The notes under the pieces are model-generated. The model was not told the DNA's origin and searched no databases. It worked only from the letters and a program-made list of their open reading frames with translations. Below are positions 11,001-20,138 of a DNA stretch of 43,991 bases, piece by piece. Positions within the stretch are counted from its first letter, which is position 1. Each line of letters opens with the position of its first letter. This DNA comes from Crenothrix polyspora (GTDB lineage: Bacteria > Pseudomonadota > Gammaproteobacteria > Methylococcales > Methylomonadaceae), in assembly GCA_945877505.1 (NCBI GenBank), contig CAMDWT010000008.1, positions 1-43,991 of the forward strand, given 5' to 3'. Both the position numbers and the translations under genes were made by a program.

Positions 11001-11226
11001 TTTCTACGGTTTGCCAATCAATAGGCTCGATATACACGGCATCGGCCATATCGGGATCTGTCATAATCGTAGCGGGATTGGAGTTTACCAGAATAACGCG
11101 ATAACCTTCTTCCCGAAGCGCCTTACAGGCTTGAGTACCTGAGTAATCAAACTCACAGGCTTGGCCAATAACAATGGGCCCAGCGCCCAATAATAAAATA
11201 GATTTTATGTCGGTTCTTTTTGGCAT
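8008..11226 (-). CDS. carB: carbamoyl-phosphate synthase large subunit
   Basis: Makes carbamoyl phosphate from bicarbonate, ATP and ammonia delivered by CarA, feeding arginine and pyrimidine synthesis. 1072 aa, matching E. coli CarB. Two homologous synthetase halves are seen: the first begins [23 protein letters not shown], the second begins at about residue 557 with [20 protein letters not shown]. Each carries an ATP-grasp core with EMNPR or EVNPR. The C-terminal MGS-like allosteric domain starts near residue 940 ([10 protein letters not shown]...ATGGTAKFL). Directly downstream of carA with a 20-nt gap. Confidence 0.98.
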   Translation of the reverse strand: MPKRTDIKSILLLGAGPIVIGQACEFDYSGTQACKALREEGYRVILVNSNPATIMTDPDMADAVYIEPIDWQTVEKIIAKERPDAILPTMGGQTALNCALDLDAHGVLAKYNVEMIGATKEAINKAEDRQLFNDAMKRIGYEVAKSKTAHSMEEALAAQKEVGYPTVIRPSFTMGGSGGGIAYNKEEFVEICERGLYLSPTNELLIEESVLGWKEYEMEVVRDSKDNCIIVCSIENFDPMGVHTGDSITVAPAQTLTDKEYQILRNVSLAVLREIGVDTGGSNVQVAINPVDGRMIVIEMNPRVSRSSALASKATGFPIAKVAAKLAVGYTLDELKNEITGGATPASFEPTIDYVVTKVPRFTFEKFPQADDRLTTQMKSVGEVMAIGRTFQESLQKALRGLEIGISGLDEIVDLTADDAKEKMQREMRHPGPDRLLYVADAFRSGMTLSEVHDASKIDPWFLAQIEDLIITEQSLATKTLSTLKDGELYKLKRKGFSDLRVAKLLDASETEVRNVRHKQNIRPVYKRIDSCAAEFSSDTAYLYSTYEEECEARVSDKEKIIILGGGPNRIGQGIEFDYCCVHAALALREDGYETIMVNCNPETVSTDFDTSDRLYFESLTLEDVLEIVHLEKPKGVIVQYGGQTPLKLARALEAAGVPIIGTSPDSIDLAEDRERFQKLLERLGLKQPPNATARSVEQAVNAAKDLGYPLVVRPSYVLGGRGMEIVFNEEGLQRYMKEAVSVSNDAPVLLDRFLDDAVEMDVDAIYDGERVLIGGLMEHIEQAGVHSGDSACSLPPYDLAPEIQDKLREQVAKMAEALGVRGLMNTQFAIQGEEIYVLEVNPRASRTAPFVSKATGYPLAKIAARVMVGQTLTEQGVTEERIPSYYSVKEAVFPFVKFPGVDPLLGPEMKSTGEVMGVGKTFGEAFAKSQRAAGVNLNDSGKVLISIRDADKAKAPDIARMLVDKKYEIVATGGTAKFLKDAGIPCEVVYKVNEGRPNTVDMIKNDQIQLIINTTEGKKAISDSFTMRREALQHRVTYYTTMAGARAACYALGELDAGDVNCLQDLHKSLI

Positions 11227-11246
11227 TTTATGATTTTCTAGTCTAT

Positions 11247-12380
11247 TTATTGTTTGCTTGCATCATTCATCATAGCGATGAAATCATCAAATAAGGATTC
11301 CACATCATTTGGACCAGGACTGGCCTCTGGATGCCCTTGAAAGCTCATGGCCAAGCAATCAGTTCGTTTAATTCCCTGCAAACTACCGTCAAACAATGAG
11401 CGATAAGTCGCTATTACATTATCAGGCAAACTGGCCTCGTTAACAGCAAAACCATGATTTTGGCTACTAATCATCACCCGTCCGGTAGCAATCTCCTGAA
11501 CCGGATGATTGGCACCATGATGGCCAAACTTCATCTTTTCAGTTTTTGCACCACTTGCCAAAGCCAATAATTGATGGCCTAAACAAATACCAAATACCGG
11601 CATTTTACTTTCCAGAATTATTTTGATCGCTTCTATCGCATAAACACACGGTTCAGGATCACCTGGACCATTGGATAAAAACACGCCATCGGGCTTCATA
11701 GCCAAAACGACTGCTGCTGGAGTAGTTGCGGGCACAACTGTAACCCGACAGCCTCGATTGACAAGTAATCGTAGAATATTTCTTTTTATACCAAAATCGT
11801 AAGCAACGACATGCTTGGTTAGTTGCTCACCCTGTCTATAACCGTTTTGCAAACCCCAGACATCTTCAGTCCATTCATACGGCGCTAAAGTTGTCACGTC
11901 TTTAGCTAAATCCATACCCTTTAACCCAGGAAAGCCTTGTATCGCTGCCGTTGCCGTCTCTGGACAAACAAGTTCCCCAGCCATAATACAGCCTCGCTGA
12001 GCGCCCTTGTCACGTAACAATCGGGTTAATTTCCGAGTGTCTATATCAGCAATAGCAACCACTTTATTATCCAGTAGATACTGATGCAGGGGTTTTTCAC
12101 TACGCCAGTTACTGGTTAACAAGGGCAAATCCCTGATAACCAAACCACTAACAAAAACGCCGGCAGATTCATCATCTTCACTATTGGTCCCTACGTTACC
12201 AATATGCGGATAGGTTAAGGTTACAATTTGTCGGGCGTAAGAAGGATCGCTGAGAATTTCCTGATACCCTGTCATCGCTGTATTAAAGACCACCTCACCT
12301 ACAGAACAGCCGTCAGCACCTATTGAAACACCATGGAATACTGTCCCATCTTCTAACACCAATATTGCAGACTTAGCCAA
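11247..12380 (-). CDS. carA: carbamoyl-phosphate synthase small subunit (glutaminase)
   Basis: Hydrolyses glutamine and channels ammonia to CarB. The nucleophile Cys is in GICLGHQL, with the His/Glu partners in [10 protein letters not shown]; the N-terminal domain begins [17 protein letters not shown] chose the TTG at 12380: it gives 377 aa (E. coli 382), and GAGGT lies 7 nt upstream. The longer reading from 12416 adds 12 residues that run through the leader hairpin and have no SD. First gene of carAB, with an attenuator-like hairpin in its leader. Confidence 0.95.
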   Translation of the reverse strand: MAKSAILVLEDGTVFHGVSIGADGCSVGEVVFNTAMTGYQEILSDPSYARQIVTLTYPHIGNVGTNSEDDESAGVFVSGLVIRDLPLLTSNWRSEKPLHQYLLDNKVVAIADIDTRKLTRLLRDKGAQRGCIMAGELVCPETATAAIQGFPGLKGMDLAKDVTTLAPYEWTEDVWGLQNGYRQGEQLTKHVVAYDFGIKRNILRLLVNRGCRVTVVPATTPAAVVLAMKPDGVFLSNGPGDPEPCVYAIEAIKIILESKMPVFGICLGHQLLALASGAKTEKMKFGHHGANHPVQEIATGRVMISSQNHGFAVNEASLPDNVIATYRSLFDGSLQGIKRTDCLAMSFQGHPEASPGPNDVESLFDDFIAMMNDASKQ

Positions 12381-12402
12381 ACACGTTACCTCATATATAC
12401 AA

Positions 12403-12434
12403 AACGGGATGAGCACTCAAAGTCTCATCCCGTT
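12403..12434 (-). promoter_or_regulatory. attenuator-like hairpin in the carA leader
   Basis: Perfect 11-bp stem AACGGGATGAG (12424-12434) with its inverse (12403-12413), 10-nt loop, ending in GTTTTG. On the minus strand it lies about 20 nt before the carA TTG start and downstream of the predicted promoter. It could act as a conditional terminator of carAB; the U-run is short, so the regulatory role is inferred. Confidence 0.5.
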
Positions 12435-12707
12435 ATAAAAATTAATCCCTACCACTATACAAAATTATAACACTTTGGTCATTAACAATTTGAAAAATCC
12501 TGGCGACAATTTTCTAGATTTTTAATAGGATTGATTTTGCAAAAACAAACCATACAGCCATTACGTTATCGCCAAGAAACTAACACCTATGTCATTCGCA
12601 AAGGATTAATTAAGTATTCCTCTCCTCTGCTAATTGACCAAAGCAAGCCCAATCACTAGGATTTAGCGCTTAACCATCAACTAATGACCATGCTATTTTA
12701 CTAATTT
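12435..12707. other. intergenic region upstream of carA
   Basis: Holds the carA promoter and leader. On the plus strand, 12531-12659 is an open frame of 42 codons from TTG (product contains TIQPLRYRQETNTYVIRKG), without an SD or a recognisable family; it may be chance or a gene remnant. No other gene is seen. Confidence 0.4.
12464..12472 (-). promoter_or_regulatory. extended -10 promoter for carAB
   Basis: Minus strand reads TGTTATAAT, an extended -10 element with a perfect TATAAT; no good -35 at 16-18 bp. A start near 12457 would give a leader of about 77 nt containing the hairpin at 12403-12434. Confidence 0.45.
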
Positions 12708-13133
12708 TCAATCTATAGCGGCACTATCACTTTCAATATAGCCAGTAAGCTTATGCGCGGGATAATCGGTCTTTAATAAAGCATGCGCTAAAGGCATAAA
12801 AGCAGTCAATTGAGGTATAACAGGAATACTCCATGCCTTACCAACAATTAAAGCAAAGGTATTATTTAACCAAGGCTTATTCGATTTAGCTTGTTGAAGT
12901 ATGAATTTATAGGCATCATCCTCAATAAAAATTGCAAAATTTTCCGCCCACACCTCAATCGATTCTGTCTCGCCAAACAATTGCGTATGTACATAAACAG
13001 TTCGCCTATCGAGATCCAGATTAAAATCTTTTAATTCTGCAATACCTTTTAATCTGTAATTAGCCACCCATAAAATCATTATTTTGGGCGTCCACTTGAT
13101 AGCTATTTTTATTAAACTTACTAGATAATTCAT
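12708..13133 (-). CDS. conserved-looking hypothetical protein
   Basis: 141 aa, not recognised. The N-terminus (MNYLVSLIKIAIKWTPKIMILWVAN) is amphipathic or weakly hydrophobic and could associate with the membrane. The middle, LDLDRRTVYVHTQLFGETESIEVWAENFAIF, resembles beta strands of a compact domain. Near residues 95-112 VGKAWSIPVIPQLTAFMPLA is hydrophobic. No catalytic motif is visible. Codon use resembles neighbouring genes, which favours a real gene. It lies between tRNA-Ser and carA on the same strand. Confidence 0.6.
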   Translation of the reverse strand: MNYLVSLIKIAIKWTPKIMILWVANYRLKGIAELKDFNLDLDRRTVYVHTQLFGETESIEVWAENFAIFIEDDAYKFILQQAKSNKPWLNNTFALIVGKAWSIPVIPQLTAFMPLAHALLKTDYPAHKLTGYIESDSAAID

Positions 13134-13187
13134 CGTTATTAACCTCTATTACGTTATTTTTTGGTTTTATGGCCTGTCGTTAGACAA

Positions 13188-13225
13188 TAAAAAACCCGCC
13201 AAGCCAATAACTTGCGGGTTTTTTA
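13188..13225 (-). terminator. intrinsic terminator after tRNA-Ser
   Basis: AAAAACCCGC (13190-13199) pairs with GCGGGTTTTT (13214-13223), 14-nt loop; T-runs on both strands, so it is bidirectional. Near-identical to the element after tRNA-Leu at 1424-1462. Confidence 0.85.
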
Positions 13226-13253
13226 TATTCTTGATATCTCGCTCATGCTTAAA

Positions 13254-13341
13254 TGGCGGAGAAAGAGGGGTTCGAACCCTCGATACGTTGCCGTATACAC
13301 ACTTTCCAGGCGTGCGCCTTCGACCACTCGGCCATCTCTCC
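13254..13341 (-). tRNA. tRNA-Ser (anticodon GGA)
   Basis: An 88-nt class II tRNA with encoded CCA. 5' GGAGAGATGGCCGAGTGG, anticodon loop CTGGAAA (GGA), long variable arm TATACG-GCAA-CGTATC type, and T-arm GAGGGTTCGAACCCCTC. The acceptor GGAGAGA pairs with TTTCTCC. It lies between uup and the hypothetical gene at 12708-13133, all on the minus strand. Confidence 0.96.
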
Positions 13342-13412
13342 TATTTATCCTTCCCGCACTGCAGATAAGAACCGACAAGAATAAACCAGTTCATCTATTG
13401 TTGCAATGTATT

Positions 13413-15323
13413 TCAGCTGACATTCTCTTCAGTCAACGCTTCTAATTCATTCCAACGCGCATAAACCTGTTCCAATTTATCTTCTATTTTTTTTAATTCA
13501 TCCAGAGTCTTAGCTATAGCTAAAGGCTCTTTTTTATAAAAAGCCGATGAACTAACTTGCAACGTTAAAGCCGCTTGCTTGACCTCCAAATCATCAATCA
13601 CTTGTGGCAAGTCATTTAACTCTTGCTGCTCTTTATAACTTAATTTCTTTTTTTTAATCGAACTCGCCCCTTCTTGCTTTGGGGCTTCTTGAATCTTTTT
13701 TACAGCGACTGCAGGCTTAGCTTGCTCGGCCTGATCAACATGACTTATCCAATCAGTATATCCACCCACAAACTCATCAACATCCCCAGAGCCACTTAGA
13801 ACATAAACACTGGTAACAACATTATCTAAAAAGGCTCGATCATGACTTACTAACAATAAGGTACCGTCATAAGTCACTAGTTTTTCTTCCAACAGTTCCA
13901 ACGTTTCCAAATCTAAATCATTAGTCGGCTCATCCATAACAATAAGATTGGCGGGCTTAGTAAATAAACGCGCCAACAAAAGACGATTTTTTTCTCCACC
14001 CGACAAACTTTTCACGGGTGAACGCGCTCTCGCTGGGGCAAATAAGAAGTCCCCTAGATAGGACATAACATGACGTTTATTACCGGCTATTTCAACGAAA
14101 TCATTGCCATCGGCCACGGTATCAGCCACGGTTAAGTTGGGATCAAGTTGATCACGTAACTGATCAAAATAAGCAATTTCTAGCTTAGTACCCTGCTCTA
14201 CTGTGCCACTATTAGGTTCTATTTGTTGCAGTAATAATTTTAATAACGTTGATTTTCCTGCGCCATTAGCACCAATCAAACCAATTTTGTCACCACGCTG
14301 AATAAGCGTGGAAAAGTTCTTAATGATTTGTCTATCGCCGTAACCAAAACAAATATCATTAACTTCGATAACTTTCTTGCCAGATGCATCCCCTTTTTCC
14401 AAGGCCAATCTCGCAGTACCTTGTTGCAGACGCCTTTGAGCACGTTCATTACGCAGCTTTTCTAAGGCTCTAACACGTCCTTCATTACGAGTACGCCTAG
14501 CTTTAACACCCTGCCTAATCCAAACCTCTTCATCGGCCAGTTTTTTATCAAATTCAGCGTTCTGATTCGCTTCATCTTCAAGCGCTGCCGCTTTCCGAAC
14601 TAAATAATCATCATAATTACCGGCCCAAGAAACCAAATTACCCCGATCCAAATCAACAATTCTAGTGGCCAGTTTTTGCAAAAAGGACCGATCATGCGTA
14701 ACAAATAAAACCGCACCCTGAAAGTTAAGCATTTGCTCTTCAAGCCAAGTAATGCTTTCAAAATCCAGATGGTTGGTAGGCTCATCAAGTAACAATACTT
14801 CTGGCTCTATTACCAGCGCTCTTGCCAAAGCGACACGACGTTTCCAGCCCCCTGATAAATCACATATTTTTAACTCACCCGGCAAATCCAGTTTATTTAA
14901 AGTGGTCTCAACTCGCTGTTGAAAGTGCCATCCATTATGAGACTCAAGCTTATGTTGCAAGTCACCCATTTCGTTTAATGCTTTATCATCATCATAATCC
15001 ATCGATAATGTTAGCGCATGATATCGGGTAATCCACTCACCCAACTCGCCTAAACCACCGGCAACGGCATCATATATAGTTGCGTCGTCTGGCAAATCCG
15101 GTGATTGCTCCAACCAAGCCAATCTTAATTCAGGTTGTCGCCAAATATCGCCGTGATCAGGAAGCACATTACCTGCGATAATTTTCATTAAGGTTGACTT
15201 ACCTTCGCCATTTCGGCCTAACAAACCAACTCTTTCACCAGCATCCAGCTGAAAATCGGCATTTTTTAATAAGGCGTGGGTTCCATAAGCGATGGAAATA
15301 TTCGATAATCGTAGTAAGGGCAT
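13413..15323 (-). CDS. uup: ABC-F ATPase Uup
   Basis: Soluble ABC-F protein, 636 aa, with two ATPase domains and no membrane segment. Domain 1 has Walker A GRNGEGKST, signature LSGGWKRR and Walker B LLLDEPTNHLD. Domain 2 has GANGAGKST, LSGGEKNR and LIVMDEPTNDLD. The C-terminal 80 residues form the Uup-type coiled coil (LSYKEQQELNDLP...LEQVYARWNELEAL) that binds nucleic acid. The family acts on ribosomes and affects transposon excision and replication in E. coli. The tail distinguishes it from EttA and YbiT. Confidence 0.95.
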   Translation of the reverse strand: MPLLRLSNISIAYGTHALLKNADFQLDAGERVGLLGRNGEGKSTLMKIIAGNVLPDHGDIWRQPELRLAWLEQSPDLPDDATIYDAVAGGLGELGEWITRYHALTLSMDYDDDKALNEMGDLQHKLESHNGWHFQQRVETTLNKLDLPGELKICDLSGGWKRRVALARALVIEPEVLLLDEPTNHLDFESITWLEEQMLNFQGAVLFVTHDRSFLQKLATRIVDLDRGNLVSWAGNYDDYLVRKAAALEDEANQNAEFDKKLADEEVWIRQGVKARRTRNEGRVRALEKLRNERAQRRLQQGTARLALEKGDASGKKVIEVNDICFGYGDRQIIKNFSTLIQRGDKIGLIGANGAGKSTLLKLLLQQIEPNSGTVEQGTKLEIAYFDQLRDQLDPNLTVADTVADGNDFVEIAGNKRHVMSYLGDFLFAPARARSPVKSLSGGEKNRLLLARLFTKPANLIVMDEPTNDLDLETLELLEEKLVTYDGTLLLVSHDRAFLDNVVTSVYVLSGSGDVDEFVGGYTDWISHVDQAEQAKPAVAVKKIQEAPKQEGASSIKKKKLSYKEQQELNDLPQVIDDLEVKQAALTLQVSSSAFYKKEPLAIAKTLDELKKIEDKLEQVYARWNELEALTEENVS

Positions 15324-15481
15324 TTTAAAATTTCTTTAGATGGTAGACAGGGATCACAGCTGTATTATATAGAATAATAGTTTTATCTTTATCACTAAGT
15401 GTAAAAACCCGTATTTATTGTTCTGCATTACTCGGTAAAAATGAGCATCTTTTCTCGCCAATGCTCATTCTAATCACCCTC

Positions 15482-16558
15482 TTATTTTTCTAGACAAGGG
15501 TAATCGATATAACCTTTATCGGTTCCGCCGTAGAAGGTCGTTACATCTGGCGTGTTTAAAGGCGCGTTCACCTTAAAACGTTCGACTAAATCAGGATTAG
15601 CGATATACAACTGCCCAAAAGCCACGGCATCAGCCAAACTCTGATCGATAACGTGCTCTGCACGCAGTTGATCATATCCACCACACACTATCAATATCCC
15701 ATCATAGGCTTTGCGTAATATTTCAAGCTTGATGACTTTTGCACCATGTCTGATATCACCTTCCAGAGCATCAATTATATGTAAGTAGGCCATACCTAAA
15801 GCTTCCAACTGACCTAATAGATAAACAAAAAAGGATTCCGGATCAGAATCGGTCATATCATTGAATGTCCCACTGGGTGACAGCCGCATACCAACTCGCT
15901 CTGCACCCCAAACTGATATAACTGCCTCAGTGACTTCTAATAATAATCTCGCTCTATTTGCAAATACTCCACCATAACGGTCGGTGCGCTTATTAGTGCC
16001 ATCTCGTAAAAACTGATCCAGTAAATACCCATTAGCACCGTGTATCTCGACTCCATCAAAACCAGCAGCCAACGCATTTTTTGCGGCCTTACGGTAGTCT
16101 TCAACAATACCTTCAATTTCCTCTGTTTCTAGAGCCCTAGGTGTGACAAATGACTGCATACCCGTTGGTGTTACTGCCTCCCCTTTTGGCCTGATGGCCG
16201 AAGGTGCAACCGGTAACTCTCCCTCATGAAAGTCAGGATGAGAAATACGACCAACATGCCAGAGCTGTAGAAAAATATGACCTTTTTTTGCATGAACCGC
16301 TTCGGTGACTTTTTTCCAACCGGTTACTTGCTCATCATTATAGATACAGGGAGATGCTGGATAACCAACCCCTTGCGGCGATATTGGCGAAGCTTCAGAA
16401 ATAATCAACCCTGCACTCGCTCTTTGCTCATAATAGGTCACCATCATATCTGTAGGTATATTTTGAGGTGCTCGCATACGTGTTAAAGGCGCCATTACTA
16501 AACGATTAGGTAATTGATAAGGGCCGATCTTAATAGCTTTTTGTAATAAGGTATTCAT
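15482..16558 (-). CDS. alkene reductase of the Old Yellow Enzyme family
   Basis: FMN-dependent NAD(P)H ene-reductase, 358 aa, TIM barrel, cytoplasmic. The start NRLVMAPLTRMRA, the active-site pair His173/Asn176 in EIHGANGYLLDQFLRDGTN, the following KRTDRYGG and the FMN-binding CGGY and AFGQLYIANPDL segments are all typical of the NemA/XenB-like group. The physiological substrate cannot be read from sequence; relatives reduce N-ethylmaleimide, nitroesters and unsaturated carbonyls. It sits alone between uup and a divergent exported protein gene. Confidence 0.93.
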   Translation of the reverse strand: MNTLLQKAIKIGPYQLPNRLVMAPLTRMRAPQNIPTDMMVTYYEQRASAGLIISEASPISPQGVGYPASPCIYNDEQVTGWKKVTEAVHAKKGHIFLQLWHVGRISHPDFHEGELPVAPSAIRPKGEAVTPTGMQSFVTPRALETEEIEGIVEDYRKAAKNALAAGFDGVEIHGANGYLLDQFLRDGTNKRTDRYGGVFANRARLLLEVTEAVISVWGAERVGMRLSPSGTFNDMTDSDPESFFVYLLGQLEALGMAYLHIIDALEGDIRHGAKVIKLEILRKAYDGILIVCGGYDQLRAEHVIDQSLADAVAFGQLYIANPDLVERFKVNAPLNTPDVTTFYGGTDKGYIDYPCLEK

Positions 16559-16772
16559 ACGTTAATTATTATTTCATATTAAAATTCATTAAGAACCATT
16601 AAGGACTAACCCTCTTTAATGGGCTTATTTTTCAATTGCTAGGCGATCAAATCATCTAATTTAGCTGCAGCGTTAATTATTACACCATTGCAATACACAA
16701 AAACTGGCGTTAAAGTGAGCTACTTGGTTTTAACCAACCCTAACATTTAATACGCTATTTTAAGGCATGCAC

Positions 16773-17549
16773 ATGAAAATTACATTTTATTGGACAGGAC
16801 TCATAGCCATTCTGTTTTGCACGCCGGCATCAGCGGCAGAACTTGATCGCGTAGCGGTAGAACAAGCCCTCGGTAAAGCTAATAAAGCACACCCTGCAGA
16901 CTTAGGGAGAAAGGATCTAACCGATATAGATTTATCAAACTTAGATTTTACGTTAGCGCGCTTGTGGGGCTCAGATTTACGCAGATCAGATCTAAGTAAC
17001 AGTGATTTATCGGGACTCAATCTGGATTTATCCGTATTGTCAAAAGTTAATTTCTCTAATGCCAATCTTGCTAATACTAGTATTTTTGGCGTACATATAG
17101 GAAGTGCAATCTTAATTAACGCCAATATGAGTAACAGCCGATTTATAGGGGTAATGGATAGAGCTAACCTATCAAAGGCTAATCTTACCCACGCTTTATG
17201 GGGAGCAGACATGAAAAATCAGTCCATGGGTTTAATGAGGGCAAGTTTAAATAATGTTAATTTTACCGGCGCCAATCTTTCTTATGCTAATTTTGACCGC
17301 GCCCTGATGCGCTATGCCAATTTTTCAAATGCTAACTTACACAACGCCGTGTTATTTGGAGTTGATTTATCGGGGGCTGACTTTTCAGGGGCCGATTTAT
17401 CAGGTGCCGACCTTACTGGCACAACACTTGAAGATACTAATTTTGCAGGAGCCGATCTCGCTGGAACACGATTTGCCGGTATTAAGGACAAATCAAAACT
17501 CAAAGGTCTTCGTTCCAGCAAAAATCTTGATAAAGCACTTATTGATTAA
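16773..17549 (+). CDS. exported pentapeptide-repeat protein
   Basis: A signal peptide (MKITFYWTGLIAILFCTPASAAEL, written here only to describe a Sec-type cleavage after ASA) is followed by about 30 tandem pentapeptides of the A(D/N)LXX type (LSNLDFTLARLWGSDLRRSD..., LSGADFSGADLSGADLTG), expected to fold as a right-handed quadrilateral beta-helix in the periplasm. I chose ATG 16773, 7 nt after AAGG; ATG 16767 is only 3 nt from it. No catalytic domain is present. Function unknown. It converges on norB. Confidence 0.88.
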   Translation: MKITFYWTGLIAILFCTPASAAELDRVAVEQALGKANKAHPADLGRKDLTDIDLSNLDFTLARLWGSDLRRSDLSNSDLSGLNLDLSVLSKVNFSNANLANTSIFGVHIGSAILINANMSNSRFIGVMDRANLSKANLTHALWGADMKNQSMGLMRASLNNVNFTGANLSYANFDRALMRYANFSNANLHNAVLFGVDLSGADFSGADLSGADLTGTTLEDTNFAGADLAGTRFAGIKDKSKLKGLRSSKNLDKALID

Positions 17550-17554
17550 CAAAA

Positions 17555-17593
17555 AAGGTGCCCGATGAAATTACTTCATCACGCTCGCGCCTT
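17555..17593. terminator. hairpin between convergent pentapeptide gene and norB
   Basis: AAGGTGC...GCGCCTT encloses an inner stem GATGAA-ATTAC-TTCATC; A-rich on the left, TTTTG shortly after on the right. Plausible bidirectional terminator between stops at 17549 and 17604. Confidence 0.5.
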
Positions 17594-17603
17594 ATGACTT
17601 TTG

Positions 17604-19130
17604 TTAATTATGCTCAACAATTTCCGGCGCTACTCTTGCCTCACCCTTGCCGATGGTTAATAAATCCCAGACCAACAAGATAAAACCAGCAAAAGTTACA
17701 CCACCAAAGAATAAACGCCATATCATCGCATTTTGAAATGAAGGATGATTTTGTGCTGAGAAATAACCGCCCCACGTTGAGCCCTCTACAGCCCGCTCAA
17801 TGAAGGATTGTTCATAACCTGCTATTAATAAAGCTATTGTCATGCCAAGCACCCCGCCATTTAGCAACCCTAAAGCCCATTTCCAACGCCAAGCATTCTG
17901 ACTTCCGCCACCCATCCAGACATCACCACGCCAGTGCTGAATGGCTAAATAAAAGAACGCTATATTAATCGTTGCATACGCCCCAAAAAAAGCTAAATGC
18001 CCATGTGACGCTGACCACTGAGTGCCATGTGTAAACATGTTAATTTGTGGCAATGTATGCATAAAACCCCAAACACCCGCACCAAAAAAGTTACCGAAGG
18101 CTTGCGCAATAATCCAAGCTAAAGCGGGATGATTACTATTTTTAAAAGACTTTGCTCCTGCGTCATAAACGGCATGAACAACCATAGCAACCAGCGGAAT
18201 AGGCTCAAGAGCCGAGAAAAAACCACCAATGGTCAACCAATACTCTGGCGTACCTATCCAAAAGTAATGATGGCCTAACCCTAAAATACCCGAGCCAAAC
18301 ATCAAAGCAACTTCAATATAAAGCCAAGTTTGTATGATTTTACGTCTAACACCCAGCAACTTCATTAATGACCAAGCCATAATGACGCCGACCAACACTT
18401 CCCACGTTGCTTCTACCCATAAATGAATAACCCACCACCACCAATATTGCTCATGCGTGATGTTGGTCATATAAAACATACCCGCCACATACAAACCCGC
18501 TAGGGCAACTAAATCTAAGGTTAAAACCCCAGCAATTCCGGACCATTTGCCCTTGCTGAAGGTAGCCACTACGTTATAGAAAAATATCAGCATCACCACC
18601 ACAATGCCAATATCAGCCCAACGAGGTGCTTCAATGTATTCTCGACCTTCGTTAATAAACCAAAGACTCGAATCCTTACCGGGACCAATCTGTACTAACA
18701 AATAAACCAACACGACCAAGGTAACGGCTGCTGTTAATACCCAAAAAGCAATATTACCCAATTTTAGGCCAACAATTTCAGTTCCACTTTCATCTTCAAG
18801 AAACCAATAAACGCAGCCTATAAATCCATATAACATCCATACAATCATGGCATTAATGTGAATCATACGATTAACACTAAAATCCAGTATCTCGTAAAGA
18901 AATCCAGGGAATATAAATTGTGTAGCTGCCAACATACCAAATAAGATTTGAGCAAAGAACAAAATAACCGCAACAATAAAATACTTAACCGCTAATTGCT
19001 GGCCAGCACTTAAATGACTACTATCCAATAGCACCCAGGATTTAAAATCATTCAAACAACTGCGCGCCTTATCACATAAAGCAACCCCATTTTCTGCGAC
19101 TCCATTTAATCCACTTGTTTTCATGCTCAT
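17604..19130 (-). CDS. norB: nitric oxide reductase large subunit (cNor)
   Basis: Inner-membrane heme-copper-type enzyme that reduces two NO to N2O. The 508-aa product has twelve or more membrane helices. Expected ligands are present: His91 and His378 for low-spin heme b, His376 for heme b3 (SHGHLAF), and His236, His287 and His288 for FeB (HLWVEATWEV, GLGHHYFWIG), with Glu240 and Glu309 (ALEPIPL). The N-terminus is some 35 residues longer than usual before the first helix. Start ATG overlaps the norC stop by 4 nt, so translation is coupled. Confidence 0.95.
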   Translation of the reverse strand: MSMKTSGLNGVAENGVALCDKARSCLNDFKSWVLLDSSHLSAGQQLAVKYFIVAVILFFAQILFGMLAATQFIFPGFLYEILDFSVNRMIHINAMIVWMLYGFIGCVYWFLEDESGTEIVGLKLGNIAFWVLTAAVTLVVLVYLLVQIGPGKDSSLWFINEGREYIEAPRWADIGIVVVMLIFFYNVVATFSKGKWSGIAGVLTLDLVALAGLYVAGMFYMTNITHEQYWWWWVIHLWVEATWEVLVGVIMAWSLMKLLGVRRKIIQTWLYIEVALMFGSGILGLGHHYFWIGTPEYWLTIGGFFSALEPIPLVAMVVHAVYDAGAKSFKNSNHPALAWIIAQAFGNFFGAGVWGFMHTLPQINMFTHGTQWSASHGHLAFFGAYATINIAFFYLAIQHWRGDVWMGGGSQNAWRWKWALGLLNGGVLGMTIALLIAGYEQSFIERAVEGSTWGGYFSAQNHPSFQNAMIWRLFFGGVTFAGFILLVWDLLTIGKGEARVAPEIVEHN

Positions 19131-19723
19131 TCCTCTGCATTAATGGTTTTAAAATTATAGGGGAAGCCATTAGTATCAATACTTGACATCCACTTTAAGA
19201 AAGCAATAATCCCTTTTGCTTCCTGTTCGGTAATTTTTAAATTTGGCATTTTTCGATTACTACCAAACGTACGAGCATTTTTCTCAGGATCCATCAAAAA
19301 CTTCACCATCATATCTTCCCGTAACGCCGGAGATATCCAACCTTTATCTAGCCAAGCCTTTGTTAAATCAGGCGCATAATAAGCACCATTCCCCAGCAAG
19401 GTATGACAATTCATACAATTTTTAGCTTGTGTTGTTTTTTTGCCCAAATCAACCAACTCACGGGCTTGTTCATCTGTGTATTCTTGGCCAAATAAGAACT
19501 CATTACCCCCAATAACGGGCATGAACTTATGTAAGTCTTTGTTGTACTGATAATCAATTTTTTTGTTAATGACGCTATAAGCCGGAACGCGCTCACTACC
19601 CGCACTGGTTTTGCTTAAAGAATCCATCGTCAACACCACTAAAATCAGAAATGATCCTGCTGTGACCCAGATAGCTGTTTTTTTCCAGAATGATTCCGAA
19701 GCCCACAAGGGTGATTCGTTCAT
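19127..19723 (-). CDS. norC: nitric oxide reductase cytochrome c subunit
   Basis: Membrane-anchored monoheme cytochrome c that passes electrons to NorB. One N-terminal helix (about 14-34), then a periplasmic domain with heme motif Cys103-Met-Asn-Cys106-His107 in AKNCMNCHTLLGNGAYYAPDL and probable axial Met159 (NRKMPNL). 198 aa, somewhat longer than typical NorC because of the segment between the helix and the heme motif. It overlaps norB by 4 nt downstream and the 108-aa membrane protein by 4 nt upstream, so all three form one operon. Confidence 0.95.
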   Translation of the reverse strand: MNESPLWASESFWKKTAIWVTAGSFLILVVLTMDSLSKTSAGSERVPAYSVINKKIDYQYNKDLHKFMPVIGGNEFLFGQEYTDEQARELVDLGKKTTQAKNCMNCHTLLGNGAYYAPDLTKAWLDKGWISPALREDMMVKFLMDPEKNARTFGSNRKMPNLKITEQEAKGIIAFLKWMSSIDTNGFPYNFKTINAEE

Positions 19724-20046
19724 AGCGTTTCCTCTTCTGTTGTTATAGTTAGATCATTATGTGTTTTTTCGCACAAATACCAGATACCTATCGGCGCAAA
19801 GAAATAGCCTATAACCATCAGAAAAGAAATGATTAGCCAATAACCTTGAAACTGAGCTGCCCGTGTTAGCTCAATCACTGAAAGTATTAATACTAAATAA
19901 GAGAAATAGGCGGCCAATTTAATCCGTAAACTTGCATTTACTTTTGACCACGCATATAACAAAGCATAACTTGCACCTGCCATGATAATCAGGGCAGCTG
20001 AAAAAAATGTGACAAAAAAATCTTGTAATGCGACGGGCTCAATCAT
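19720..20046 (-). CDS. small membrane protein, first gene of the norCB operon
   Basis: 108 aa, not recognised with certainty. Three hydrophobic helices (about 10-32, 42-60, 69-90) and a short acidic cytoplasmic-looking tail (NDLTITTEEETL). Its stop overlaps the norC start by 4 nt, so it is co-translated with norCB. By position it could be an accessory or assembly factor for cNor, in the manner of NorE/NorF, but it lacks the length of NorE (a COX3 homologue) and I see no sequence signature of either. Confidence 0.8.
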   Translation of the reverse strand: MIEPVALQDFFVTFFSAALIIMAGASYALLYAWSKVNASLRIKLAAYFSYLVLILSVIELTRAAQFQGYWLIISFLMVIGYFFAPIGIWYLCEKTHNDLTITTEEETL

Positions 20047-20138
20047 GTAATTAGTTTAAATAACTTATTAATTAATAATGAAAAATGTTTACTCTTATTA
20101 AAAAGCCTAATCAATATACCACATAAAAATAAAGACAA

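Noticed and set aside
12531-12659. 42-aa plus-strand ORF before carA
   Set aside because: TTG start with no usable SD, no family recognised, inside the carA upstream region; kept only as a note.
13212-13445. 77-aa plus-strand ORF
   Set aside because: Antisense to tRNA-Ser(GGA) and the end of uup; no family resemblance.
16787-17521. Long minus-strand ORFs opposite the pentapeptide gene
   Set aside because: The repetitive GCN/GAT/TTA codons of pentapeptide repeats create stop-free antisense frames; the plus-strand reading has signal peptide and repeats.
17604-19130. norB as a nitric oxide dismutase
   Set aside because: All heme and FeB His ligands and the key Glu residues of cNor are retained, and norC is present; dismutases lack several of these and a NorC partner.
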